In this document: piece after piece, positions 1 through 7,386 of the stretch
Layout of the letters: each line of letters begins with the position of its first letter
Position numbering within the stretch: position 1 is the first letter of the stretch
DNA from: an uncultured Flavobacteriaceae bacterium
GTDB taxonomy: Bacteria > Bacteroidota > Bacteroidia > Flavobacteriales > Flavobacteriaceae
Assembly: GCA_938020445.1 (NCBI GenBank)
Contig: CALIIC010000042.1
Coordinates: 1-32,258, forward strand
Direction of reading: 5' to 3'
DNA: 32,258 nucleotides
The notes under the pieces: generated by a model
Told to the model about the DNA's origin: nothing
Databases searched by the model: none
The model's input: only the letters and a program-made list of their open reading frames with translations
Made by a program: the position numbers and the translations under genes

Positions 1-2
1 AT

Positions 3-287
3 CTGGAATTTGAAGTACTTAGTGATGTTGGCAATAAAATAGCTAAGACCTATGGGATTATTTTTAAAATGTCTGATGAAATGGCTCAACTTCATTCCTT
101 TGGTTTAGAAAACTATACTGGAGACGATTCGCATGAGCTTCCTATAGCTGCTAATTATGTAATCAATGAAAATGGAGTAATAACATATGCATTTTTAGAT
201 GCAGATTATAGAAATAGAGCTGAGCCTTCTGAAATTACCCAAATCTTGAAAACTAAATACTATAACTCAATAAAAATTCACATATGA
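3..287 (+). CDS. Peroxiredoxin, AhpC/TSA family (C-terminal part, cut by window edge)
   Basis: The frame is open from the first bases of the window, so this is the last ~94 codons of a longer gene. The first ATG (position 69) is internal. The piece contains the thioredoxin-fold end typical of AhpC/TSA peroxiredoxin-like proteins: SFGLENYTGDD, then a LPIAANYVINENGVI strand and a YRNRAEPSEI helix. The family reduces peroxides with a catalytic cysteine, which would lie upstream and cannot be seen. The stop overlaps the next start as ATGA (284-287), so the two genes are probably co-transcribed and translationally coupled. Base composition is AT-rich, like the following gene and unlike the core genes further right. 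Family assignment is fairly good, exact subfamily unknown. Confidence 0.7.
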   Translation: MEFEVLSDVGNKIAKTYGIIFKMSDEMAQLHSFGLENYTGDDSHELPIAANYVINENGVITYAFLDADYRNRAEPSEITQILKTKYYNSIKIHI

Positions 288-1357
288 AAGATTCAAAATT
301 ATTATCGTCATTCGATTCTAAAAATTTAAATTTAAAAAATCATATCGTAATGGCTCCTATGACCAGAGCTCGAGCTGTCGTTAGAAACACACCTAATGAT
401 TTAATGACAAAGTATTACTCAATGCGTGCAAGCGCTGGTTTAATTATTACAGAAGGAACCGCTCCATCTAAAAATGGGGTTGGATCGGCAAACATGCCAG
501 CCATATACACCAATGAACAAATTAATGGCTGGAGAGACGTTGTAAATACTGTTCACGAAAATGGAGGAAAAATTTTCTTGCAAATTATGCATGCAGGAAG
601 GTCTGCACATGAACTAAACTTGCCTGAAGGAGCTGAAATTCTTGGTCCATCTGCTATTCCAGCCAAGGGAGAAATATTTACTCTTGAAGGCCTTAAACCA
701 ATGAGTACCCCACGTGAAATGACTACAACAGATATTGAGCAAACACAAGAGGAACATGTGCAAGCTGCAAAAAATGCTATTGATGCTGGGTTTGATGGCG
801 TGGAAATACATGCAGCCAATGGATATTTAGGTCAACAATTTCTCAATAAAGGGTCTAACCAAAGAACAGATAAATATGGTGGCTCTGAAGAAAACAGATG
901 TAGATTTATTATTGAAATACTTCAAAAGGTAGCAAAAGCTATTGGTGGTGAAAAAACAGGACTTCGTATTTCTCCATATAATGAGTTTAATGATATGGCT
1001 ATCTATGACGAAATTCCCAAAACATATGAGAATTTAATTATGCAATTAAACACGTTAAATTTAGCTTATTTACATATGGCAGGTACAGGCCGAAATATTC
1101 CTGACGGGTTTTTTGATTCGTTAGCTAAAAAATTTAATAATAATGTAATTTTTAATGGAGGTTATGGTTTTAATTTACCTCTTGCAGAAAAAGTAGTATC
1201 CTCTTCAGATAGATATATCATTTCTATAGGATACCCATTTATAGCAAATCCAGATCTGATTGATCGTATTAGACTAGGTGTAGAATATAATGAAGCTGAC
1301 CAAAATACATTGTATACCCCGGGCGAAGATGGTTATTTGGACTATCCCACTTTATGA
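284..1357 (+). CDS. Old Yellow Enzyme family FMN-dependent ene-reductase
   Basis: This is a 357-residue TIM-barrel flavoprotein that reduces activated C=C bonds of electrophiles using NAD(P)H and bound FMN. Visible family features are the FMN-binding MAPMTRARA segment (residues 23-31), the HAGR motif (103-106), and the substrate-binding pair and proton donor in HAANGYL (His176, Asn179, Tyr181), followed by FLNKGSNQRTDKYGGS. RISPYNEFNDM and the C-terminal phosphate-binding strand (FNGGYGF) complete the barrel. Length is normal for NemA/XenB-type OYEs. The start overlaps the peroxiredoxin stop (ATGA), which suggests a two-gene stress or detoxification operon. Both genes are AT-rich and lie on the integrase side of the tRNA cluster, so they may be island cargo (inference). 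The physiological substrate cannot be told. Confidence 0.92.
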   Translation: MKDSKLLSSFDSKNLNLKNHIVMAPMTRARAVVRNTPNDLMTKYYSMRASAGLIITEGTAPSKNGVGSANMPAIYTNEQINGWRDVVNTVHENGGKIFLQIMHAGRSAHELNLPEGAEILGPSAIPAKGEIFTLEGLKPMSTPREMTTTDIEQTQEEHVQAAKNAIDAGFDGVEIHAANGYLGQQFLNKGSNQRTDKYGGSEENRCRFIIEILQKVAKAIGGEKTGLRISPYNEFNDMAIYDEIPKTYENLIMQLNTLNLAYLHMAGTGRNIPDGFFDSLAKKFNNNVIFNGGYGFNLPLAEKVVSSSDRYIISIGYPFIANPDLIDRIRLGVEYNEADQNTLYTPGEDGYLDYPTL

Positions 1358-1485
1358 GATTTGATGTAATAAAACGAGATACTATAATTCATAATGAAGG
1401 CTTAAGTATGTGCATATATTTGTTATAGTCGATAGAATATAGTACCGAAAAACTTTGAGAAAGCCCCCTGTTTCCATTTTATAAC

Positions 1486-1543
1486 GTCCGGGAAAGTAAG
1501 CGTAAAGTAAAATTGAAATAGGGCGCACCTACTTGTCCAAGAA
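1486..1543 (+). repeat. Left copy of a diverged inverted repeat
   Basis: Reading the + strand here and the - strand of 2861-2920 gives the same series of blocks in the same order: GGAAAG, TAAGCGT, TAAAA, ATAGGGCG, ACCTACTT. By eye about four fifths of bases agree, with a few one-base gaps. The two copies enclose the mobilization-like gene. Confidence 0.6.
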
Positions 1544-2051
1544 CTATTGGTTTCTTTCGTTCTTTTCTTAGTTTTGGACATTCTTGAATCTTCACCGTTT
1601 TTTCTGATTTATTGAATAAAGTTCAAAAATCGACGGATTTCCCTGTTAAAACTTTCTTGGTTTTCCTATGCCCACGAAGTACCTCCTAATTTGAAAAAGG
1701 GTACGAAGTTACTGGCTGTGAGCCGAATTGGTTCTGTAAAGTTCACGACAGGGAATTTTGAGCAAGTTTGCGGATGGACTTCACTCGGACGGAAAAAACT
1801 AAAGCTAACAATGGCTAAAATTCATTGCTTCGGAAATTCCTGACGGAATTTTCGGCGCAAAAGCTAACTTCGGTGTTCGGCGAGACCATCCTGCCACGCC
1901 TATGACGTGACAAAGCGGACAGATCACGCTACGAACCTTAGCCGTGACCGTTGTAGCATATTCAGCTGAAGCTGACTTTTTCGCCTGTTTAGGAGCTTTT
2001 GGTCAAATAAGAATTTTCTTTATCGCTGAGCGAGCGAAACAAAGTTTCGAG

Positions 2052-2077
2052 CTGCAAGCCCTAAGTCTTACCAAACT
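2052..2077 (-). repeat. Inverted match to the 3' end of the integrase gene
   Basis: The reverse complement of this segment (AGTTTGGTAAGACTTAGGGC and on) resembles positions 2954-2980 (AGTTTTGGTAAGATTTGGGG and on), which encode the last residues of the integrase. It may be a leftover of an older integrase end or a second repeat pair. The match is short, about 26 bases with some mismatches. Confidence 0.35.
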
Positions 2078-2102
2078 TCATCCTATCTTTTTGCGAGGTA
2101 AA

Positions 2103-2663
2103 TCATAGTTCTTGTCTAAGTGATTCCTTCAAACTTTCCAAATCACTTTGTTCTACATCAAATTTAAAATATGCTTTACCAAATCTTGGTTTTTCTAGCT
2201 TCACTTTATTAAGTAGTTTCAATACTTTGTTTCGCTCCTTTTTCCAGTTCTCTTTCAGGATATAGTTGTCGTATTGAGTGATTCTATCTTTTTTTAGGGA
2301 TTGTTCAAACATTCTTTTTTCAAACTCCAAACTCCCCTTTCTATCCCTTTCTTCATTCTCAGCGTATTCAAACAACTTCTTTAGCTTATCATGAGTCGGT
2401 TTTAATTGTTCTCGCTCTATTCTTCGTAACAGCTCTTCTATATAATCAAATCGTTTATTCAATCTATGCTCAAATCCCATATGGTCCATCAGATATTTGC
2501 TCTTTGGGGAGAGATTAGCCCCCTCAAAGAAGTCCATCATCAGTTCCAAGGTAAGTGTATGCGACTTGGATATCTTCTTTGAAAACTTCCGATACCTTCC
2601 TGCTGTAATCCGATTGATGCTTATAGCTGAAAATTCACTTTTTTTCTTCTTTTCCAGTGCCAT
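2103..2663 (-). CDS. BfmA/BtgA-like mobilization accessory protein
   Basis: A 186-residue, strongly basic, helical protein. Residues ~13-45 read SISINRITAGRYRKFSKK, then a helix ending in LELMMDFFEGANLSPK. This resembles the ribbon-helix-helix-like N-terminus of the BfmA/BtgA mobilization family of Bacteroidetes plasmids and mobilizable elements. It is followed by a coiled-coil-like segment with IEELLRRIEREQLKPTHDKL, a block also typical of that family. Members assist relaxase action at the transfer origin; no relaxase gene is in this window. ATG start at 2663. It sits alone between a diverged inverted repeat and ends 150 bases before the large non-coding stretch. The integrase is the next gene upstream in the same direction. 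Family call is by memory of motifs, so moderate; it could also be an unrelated small DNA-binding protein. Confidence 0.55.
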   Translation of the reverse strand: MALEKKKKSEFSAISINRITAGRYRKFSKKISKSHTLTLELMMDFFEGANLSPKSKYLMDHMGFEHRLNKRFDYIEELLRRIEREQLKPTHDKLKKLFEYAENEERDRKGSLEFEKRMFEQSLKKDRITQYDNYILKENWKKERNKVLKLLNKVKLEKPRFGKAYFKFDVEQSDLESLKESLRQEL

Positions 2664-2860
2664 TACAGTAATTTTTTTAAGGTTTGATAGGGTTTGACAA
2701 TCCTTTTTCTCGTTTTTGCGACATAAATAATTTTGACGCTGTTTTCAATTCATTGAAAATCAATTATTTGAAACTCGTAACATCGCTTTAGCGTGTTACC
2801 CTCTTGCTTTACAAACCTTATCCGCTTCGCTATTAAAATTTGTAAACTTTATTCAGTGTC

Positions 2861-2920
2861 TTCATTGAAAAAGTAGGTCGCGCCCTATCCGATTTTTATT
2901 TCACGCTTATCTTTCCGAAC
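2861..2920 (-). repeat. Right copy of the diverged inverted repeat
   Basis: Inverted partner of 1486-1543; see that entry for the shared blocks. It lies in the 288-base gap between the mobilization-like gene and the 3' end of the integrase. Nothing else was recognised in that gap. Confidence 0.6.
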
Positions 2921-2951
2921 ACTAAAAAAGTCGGACTGGAACCATGCGCTT

Positions 2952-4214
2952 TTAGTTTTGGTAAGATTTGGGGGCTGCGCTTCTTTCTAGCTTATTCTTG
3001 TTCTTTAATTTCTCCATCAACTCTTGCATATCCTCCCCAACTTTCTTCTGTACCACTCTTGCATAGATTTGAGTGGTGGATAGCTTTGTATGTCCTAAAA
3101 GTTTGGAAACTGTCTCTATGGGCACGCCATTGGATAATGTTACTGTTGTGGCGAATGTATGCCGTGCGACATGAAAAGTTATGTTCTTATGGATATCACA
3201 GGCTTTGGCAATTTCCTTTAGGTTTTTATTCGTCTTTTGGTTGCTTAACACTGGAAGTAATTCTCCTGTTAGTTGCATTTCTTCCTTGTACTTCTCCAGG
3301 ATTTCTTTGGCCTTGGGCAATAATGGAATTTTAACCGTTTCATTTGTTTTGGCCCTTTTGGTATAGATCCATTGGTGGCCATCTATCCCTATCAAAACTT
3401 GGTCGGGCTTTAGTTCTTTGATGTCAATGTATGAGAGCCCTGTATAACAACTGAACAAGAAGACATCCTTTACGGTTTCTAGACCTCTGGTCATAAAAGA
3501 AGTGTCTTCCAATAGCCGTAGTTCTCTTTCGGTGAGATAGTCTCTTTCATTTCTTATGAATCGGAGCTTATAGTTTCTAAATGGGTCCTTTTCCAACCAT
3601 TCCATTCTTAAGGAAAGATTGATGATCTTTCGCAATCGTTCCATATGTTTCATTACCCCATTGTTGGTGCAGGTCTTTCTTGTGGTCTTGGGCTTGTAAG
3701 TCCTGATATAGTTTTCAAAGTTCACGATGAACTTATAGTTCAGCTGTACCAAATAAATATCATTGGTCTTAAGTTTTTCTTGTAGAAACTCTTTTAAGTA
3801 CTTCTCCGTAGAAAAGTAGTTTTTTAGTGTTCCTGGTTTGAGCTCGTTGTTGATGTTCTTGTTATGATAGGCTACTGCCTGCATCAAACCCATTCGTTCT
3901 TCGTCCTCCCCGAAGTACCTTAGCTTGATTCCCTTCGCCGTAATTAGCTTCCTTTCCGAGTGCAATTGCTTGTGTGCGTTGAGGACTTCCGCATATACAT
4001 CATCCAAATAACTGTTGAATAAAATCAGGTTTTCACTGGTTTCTTTGGCCCTGCACCTGAAAATATCCCAATTGCACACCGCAATGTCACGTTTGATACT
4101 GAATTCTGCCCGCTCCTTGTTGACCGTAATCCGAACATAGATGTCCAATCTTTCGGGATTGCTTCTTTTTTTTCTAGTGAAGAAAATCACTCCTAATGTG
4201 CTGTCCGTGCGCAT
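2952..4214 (-). CDS. Tyrosine site-specific recombinase (integrase) of a Bacteroidetes mobile element
   Basis: A 420-residue phage-type integrase that cuts and rejoins DNA through a tyrosine. Order: an N-terminal arm-binding domain beginning TLGVIFFTRKKRSNPERLDIYVR, a SAM-like core-binding domain (~100-200), and a catalytic domain with HVARH (His348, Arg351), LLGH (His375) and nucleophile Tyr384 in TTQIYAR. The first catalytic arginine is Ser261 (TGLSYIDI). This substitution is familiar in the Bacteroidetes integrases related to IntDOT, so it does not imply inactivity. The frame runs upstream to a TTG at 4250, but the ATG at 4214 sits just before the conserved arm domain and is preferred. The gene points away from tRNA-Pro, whose 3' end faces it. 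This is the usual layout of an element inserted at a tRNA gene. Confidence 0.93.
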   Translation of the reverse strand: MRTDSTLGVIFFTRKKRSNPERLDIYVRITVNKERAEFSIKRDIAVCNWDIFRCRAKETSENLILFNSYLDDVYAEVLNAHKQLHSERKLITAKGIKLRYFGEDEERMGLMQAVAYHNKNINNELKPGTLKNYFSTEKYLKEFLQEKLKTNDIYLVQLNYKFIVNFENYIRTYKPKTTRKTCTNNGVMKHMERLRKIINLSLRMEWLEKDPFRNYKLRFIRNERDYLTERELRLLEDTSFMTRGLETVKDVFLFSCYTGLSYIDIKELKPDQVLIGIDGHQWIYTKRAKTNETVKIPLLPKAKEILEKYKEEMQLTGELLPVLSNQKTNKNLKEIAKACDIHKNITFHVARHTFATTVTLSNGVPIETVSKLLGHTKLSTTQIYARVVQKKVGEDMQELMEKLKNKNKLERSAAPKSYQN

Positions 4215-4298
4215 AGCTTTAAGTCTTTTGGTTAAACAATTTTTGTTCAAAGACTACATCTAAATTGCTCTAAATGGTACTTAAAGTTAGCACTTATT

Positions 4299-4329
4299 GT
4301 ATACAGTTTTGTACACCGAATTGCACACC
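4299..4329. promoter_or_regulatory. Small repeat cluster upstream of the integrase (possible recombination or arm site)
   Basis: Between the integrase start and the tRNA terminator lie an imperfect inverted repeat GTATACA (4299-4305) and TGTACAC (4310-4316), and two near-identical direct repeats TTGTACACC (4309-4317) and TTGCACACC (4321-4329). Integrase arm or core sites have this kind of arrangement, but the role here is inferred from position only. Confidence 0.3.
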
Positions 4330-4365
4330 TAAAAGGTGGTTTTAAACGATATCAAATGATTGCAG

Positions 4366-4404
4366 AAAAAATAAAAAACCCTGCTAATCAATAAATTAGC
4401 AGGG
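4366..4404 (-). terminator. Intrinsic terminator of the tRNA-Ser/tRNA-Pro transcript
   Basis: On the - strand CCCTGCTAAT pairs with ATTAGCAGGG around a 6-base loop (arms 4395-4404 and 4379-4388), followed by a run of T (4366-4378 read as complement). It lies ~30 bases past the 3' end of tRNA-Pro. Confidence 0.85.
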
Positions 4405-4431
4405 TATTGAAGACCGCCAAAAGGCGGTTCG

Positions 4432-4506
4432 TCGGGGTGGCAGGATTCGAACCTGCGACCTCCGCGTCCCAAACGCGGCGCGATAACCGGGCTACGCTAC
4501 ACCCCG
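4432..4506 (-). tRNA. tRNA-Pro (anticodon TGG)
   Basis: The - strand folds as a complete cloverleaf. The acceptor CGGGGTG pairs with CACCCCG (discriminator A), the T arm reads CAGGTTCGAATCCTG, and the anticodon stem CCGCG/CGCGG carries the loop TTTGGGA, giving anticodon TGG. No CCA is encoded. It lies 33 bases downstream of tRNA-Ser in the same transcript. Its 3' end faces the integrase, making it the likely insertion target of the element. Confidence 0.95.
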
Positions 4507-4539
4507 AACTGATTATCTGTATTATGTTAAGGAAAATTG

Positions 4540-4623
4540 CGGAGAGAATGGGACTCGAACCCATGCGACACTTGCGCGTCGACAGATTAGCAATCTGCTC
4601 CGTTACCACTCCGGCACCTCTCC
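4540..4623 (-). tRNA. tRNA-Ser (anticodon GCT)
   Basis: The - strand folds into a class II tRNA of 84 bases. The acceptor GGAGAGG pairs with TCTCTCC (discriminator G), the anticodon loop TTGCTAA gives GCT (Ser, AGC/AGU codons), and the long variable arm is CGACGCGCAAGTGTCG. The T arm is ATGGGTTCGAGTCCCAT. No CCA is encoded. It is first in a two-tRNA unit with tRNA-Pro. Confidence 0.95.
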
Positions 4624-4675
4624 TTTATTTCCTTAATGAACTTTTTCGCTCTCTCCTATCAGGAAATTGCGGTTG

Positions 4676-4706
4676 CAAATGTACTTTTTCCTGTTCGAGA
4701 ACGCAA
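4676..4706 (-). promoter_or_regulatory. Bacteroidetes-type promoter of the tRNA unit
   Basis: On the - strand a TTG box (4704-4706) stands 20 bases before TACATTTG (4676-4683), which fits the TAnnTTTG -7 consensus exactly. It lies ~50 bases upstream of the tRNA-Ser 5' end. Confidence 0.75.
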
Positions 4707-4805
4707 CTATTTTTTACTGTTTTTTAAAAATAATATTCTCTAGGATTTAAGTACGCTATGCACCCCTAACCGGACTTAAAAATCGCCGATCAAAATTCAT
4801 AGGGT

Positions 4806-7199
4806 CTAAAACAGAATTCTTGCAGCACCCAACGCCCCTTCTTTAGTAACTCCCTTAGCCTTTAGCTCTAATTGGTCATAACCGTTCGGTACTTCGAAAC
4901 GTATAACTGCTTCACCCTTGGCATTGGTTTTAATAGCAGGATTCCAATAAATCGTAGAAATTTTATTGGTTGCTTTTTTGGAGTTTTTGGCGACCTTGCC
5001 TAGGTAACTATCAAAACTTGGAGATTCAAAATAGCCTTGAAAGTTCAAACGTCCCTCTTTCCTATTCACATAATCCAAATCTGATGCCGACCTGGTGTAT
5101 ACCAGAATGGCACCGCCGGCAGCGCGGGTTCCATATATGGCGGCTTGTGGGCCGAACAAAATTTCTATGCGCTCAATATCAAAGGCATTAACAATGCTCA
5201 TAATATCGGCCAAACTAGACGGTTGCATCAATGGCAAACCATCTAAAACCCATAGAATAGGACCTATACCTGAGGCTCTGGGTAAAATCACTTGAGGCTC
5301 CAAGGTTCCTAACCCTCGTATTTGCACGCCCGCTACTCCTAAAAATAACTGAGGTATCGTTTTGGGTTTGTCCGGATCTTGGTACATCACTTTGCTTGGG
5401 ACCATACCATAGACCGCAGGTTTTTCCTTTTTCTTTAACTTCTTCTCCATCACTTCTACTTCTTCAAGCTCAATTAGCCGATCTTCCTTAACAGCCTGCC
5501 AAGGAGAGGTTCCCACCACTTTTCCCTTTTTGGAATTGCCAAAGCCTAGCACACCATTCGATTTGGGATTGTTGTACTTTTCTTCTTGAAATGGAATCAC
5601 CTTTACTACACGAGACGCACTCTCATCGGCAACCGTTCTGAAAACCAAGGAGGTCTTTCCGACAATTTGAAGGTTTTCCAATCGTATTCTACCGGCGGCA
5701 TCTGTCTCAAGTTCCCTTACTACCACATCAGCATCCGAAGAGCCCATCATTTGTATCTTGGTATTCTTCAAAAGCTCATTATTCAAGTTATAAGCATATC
5801 CAAACAAATCCAAGCCTTCTTGGAAAGGATACGTGATACGATCCGGTACGTTCTGGGAAACAGATTCATCCATACCAACCTCAGCGGTAAGCAGGTCCAA
5901 ATCTGTTGAAAACCGTTCTTTACGATCATAAGACACATCTAATTTATGTAAGGCATCTACCTTAGGATCAAGGAGCTTGCTTTCCGCAGCCATTTTAAGA
6001 GCATTGCCCTGATCTACGTTTGTTACGCTTAGCGAAAATTCTGTAGCAACAGGCTTTCCTTTGGCATCAACAACTTTCACTTTAAAAGCCCGTTCTGTAG
6101 CAGTTTCTTCCCCCACCAGCGGCTCTATTTCGAATTGCAACCCTTTGTTCGGTTCTATAGAAACTGGACGTTCAGACCAAATAGTTCCTTGCTCATCAAC
6201 CAATGATACGGTGAGTACCCCAAAAGGTATGTTTGTCTTTGGAACGGCAATATCAATAGCAGAATCGAGTAAAACAAGTTCTCTTTCAAAATAGGTAATT
6301 CCGCCCATTTCACCTTTCAATAGCATTTTTGTCTCCAAGAAATTTGAAGAGGCCCGCACCTGCATCCGCAAGGAAGATACATCTAAATTATTGACGGTAA
6401 GCAAACATCCTTTCGATTCAACCTCGGGTAACGAATATGAATGACCCAAATTGGTTTGTAGTGTATAGCGCTCTCCCGGGATTGGGGTGAATATGACCGA
6501 CATGATATCCTCACTATAAGGAACGATCGTAGCAACCGTATTTTTTTTACTATCAAGAATCTTCCCCTCCATTTCTACCATGCGCGTTTGGTTATCATGC
6601 ACTTTTATCAATAGTCGATTACTGAATTTTTCAATAAGCGTACCCCCTTCTGGATGAAATGAAACTGATCGTCTTTGGGTCGTTTTTCGACTTTCTTTGA
6701 TATTTTTCTTTGTTGCGCCAAGTTGCAATTCTTTTTTAAAGTAAAATGAATCCCCATAATTTTGCATCCATCTTGTGTATGCACGCAGCGTGTAGGCTCC
6801 ATCATCCATTTTTTTAGGAATCGAAATGGCCCCTGAAGACATCCCATTCTCTATTTTATGATATTGCTTATACGCCACCGCACCATCTGAATCAACCAAT
6901 TCAACCCTTAAAACCTTGCTTAAGGTGGCTCGTACCCTATTGGGTCCGGTCAACGCATACGCCTTAAAGAAAAGAGGAGTGTCTTTCGTTAGAAAAGGCT
7001 TGTCTACATGTAAGATGACACGCTCCTGCCAGGTAATCAAAGAATCAATTTGTGACCTTTGAAATACTTCTTCATGGAACGAAGAAGCAAGGGAGCTATT
7101 ATACGCTTCACTAGGTCCATGTGATTGCGCTAAGGCGAGCCCTGATGAAAACAATAAAAGAAATGATACTAAAGAGCGGTACATGATTTTTTGACCCAT
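4806..7199 (-). CDS. Exported TonB-receptor plug-domain protein without a beta-barrel
   Basis: A 797-residue protein with a signal peptide (about 24 residues, ending LALA). The N-terminal part carries a macroglobulin-like module (HVDKPFLTKDTPLFFKAY, 64-81; DDGAYTLRAYTRWM, 132-145) followed by further beta-rich repeats. A TonB plug-like domain lies at ~595-705, with IPQLFLGVAGVQIRG (615-629) and GPQAAIYGTRAAGGAILVYT (683-702), the GSRAANGVILIT-like end of SusC plugs. The last ~50 residues form one more beta module (KGEAVIRFEVPNGYDQL). The 22-strand barrel of real receptors is absent. Proteins of this layout are common in Flavobacteriia but their role is not established; a periplasmic or outer-membrane scaffold is a guess. 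A second ATG, six codons in, could be the true start. It follows the HD phosphodiesterase gene in the same direction after 187 bases. Confidence 0.75.
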   Translation of the reverse strand: MGQKIMYRSLVSFLLLFSSGLALAQSHGPSEAYNSSLASSFHEEVFQRSQIDSLITWQERVILHVDKPFLTKDTPLFFKAYALTGPNRVRATLSKVLRVELVDSDGAVAYKQYHKIENGMSSGAISIPKKMDDGAYTLRAYTRWMQNYGDSFYFKKELQLGATKKNIKESRKTTQRRSVSFHPEGGTLIEKFSNRLLIKVHDNQTRMVEMEGKILDSKKNTVATIVPYSEDIMSVIFTPIPGERYTLQTNLGHSYSLPEVESKGCLLTVNNLDVSSLRMQVRASSNFLETKMLLKGEMGGITYFERELVLLDSAIDIAVPKTNIPFGVLTVSLVDEQGTIWSERPVSIEPNKGLQFEIEPLVGEETATERAFKVKVVDAKGKPVATEFSLSVTNVDQGNALKMAAESKLLDPKVDALHKLDVSYDRKERFSTDLDLLTAEVGMDESVSQNVPDRITYPFQEGLDLFGYAYNLNNELLKNTKIQMMGSSDADVVVRELETDAAGRIRLENLQIVGKTSLVFRTVADESASRVVKVIPFQEEKYNNPKSNGVLGFGNSKKGKVVGTSPWQAVKEDRLIELEEVEVMEKKLKKKEKPAVYGMVPSKVMYQDPDKPKTIPQLFLGVAGVQIRGLGTLEPQVILPRASGIGPILWVLDGLPLMQPSSLADIMSIVNAFDIERIEILFGPQAAIYGTRAAGGAILVYTRSASDLDYVNRKEGRLNFQGYFESPSFDSYLGKVAKNSKKATNKISTIYWNPAIKTNAKGEAVIRFEVPNGYDQLELKAKGVTKEGALGAARILF

Positions 7200-7386
7200 A
7201 GATTTTTTTTTACCAAGCGAAGACCTCCTTCACCCTTTTAAAGATACCCAAGAGTACCAAGGAAAGCATGCTCTTTTACAGATTTTTAACAGTAAAATAC
7301 CCCCAATACCCTGTCTAAATACGACACAGAAGAGTGCCATTGGCGATGTTCATGAAAATACCCTGACCTTTTGGGGTACATAGGGC

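Larger units (their letters stand above)
1358..2102. other. Long non-coding stretch of the putative mobile element
   Basis: About 745 bases without a convincing reading frame on either strand. It is clearly more GC-rich than the OYE gene before it. It holds the left copy of a diverged inverted repeat (1486-1543), a short hairpin GCGAAAC-AAA-GTTTCGA (2034-2050), and near its right end a segment resembling the 3' end of the integrase gene in opposite orientation (2052-2077). It lies directly downstream of the mobilization-like gene on the opposite strand. Such regions in mobilizable elements can hold a transfer origin, but no known oriT was recognised. Confidence 0.5.

Noticed and set aside
2497-2697. 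66-residue + frame opposite the mobilization-like gene
   Set aside because: Antisense shadow with no motif; the - strand frame is longer and resembles a known family.
3445-3470. Loss of the first catalytic arginine of the integrase as a sign of decay
   Set aside because: The Arg-to-Ser change in TGLSYID is usual in Bacteroidetes integrases related to IntDOT; all other catalytic residues are present.
4388-4727. Frames on both strands across the tRNA genes
   Set aside because: They translate the tRNA-Pro and tRNA-Ser sequences (the familiar GFEPATSAS- and RLSRRVWDAEVAGSNP-type spurious peptides); both cloverleaves are complete.
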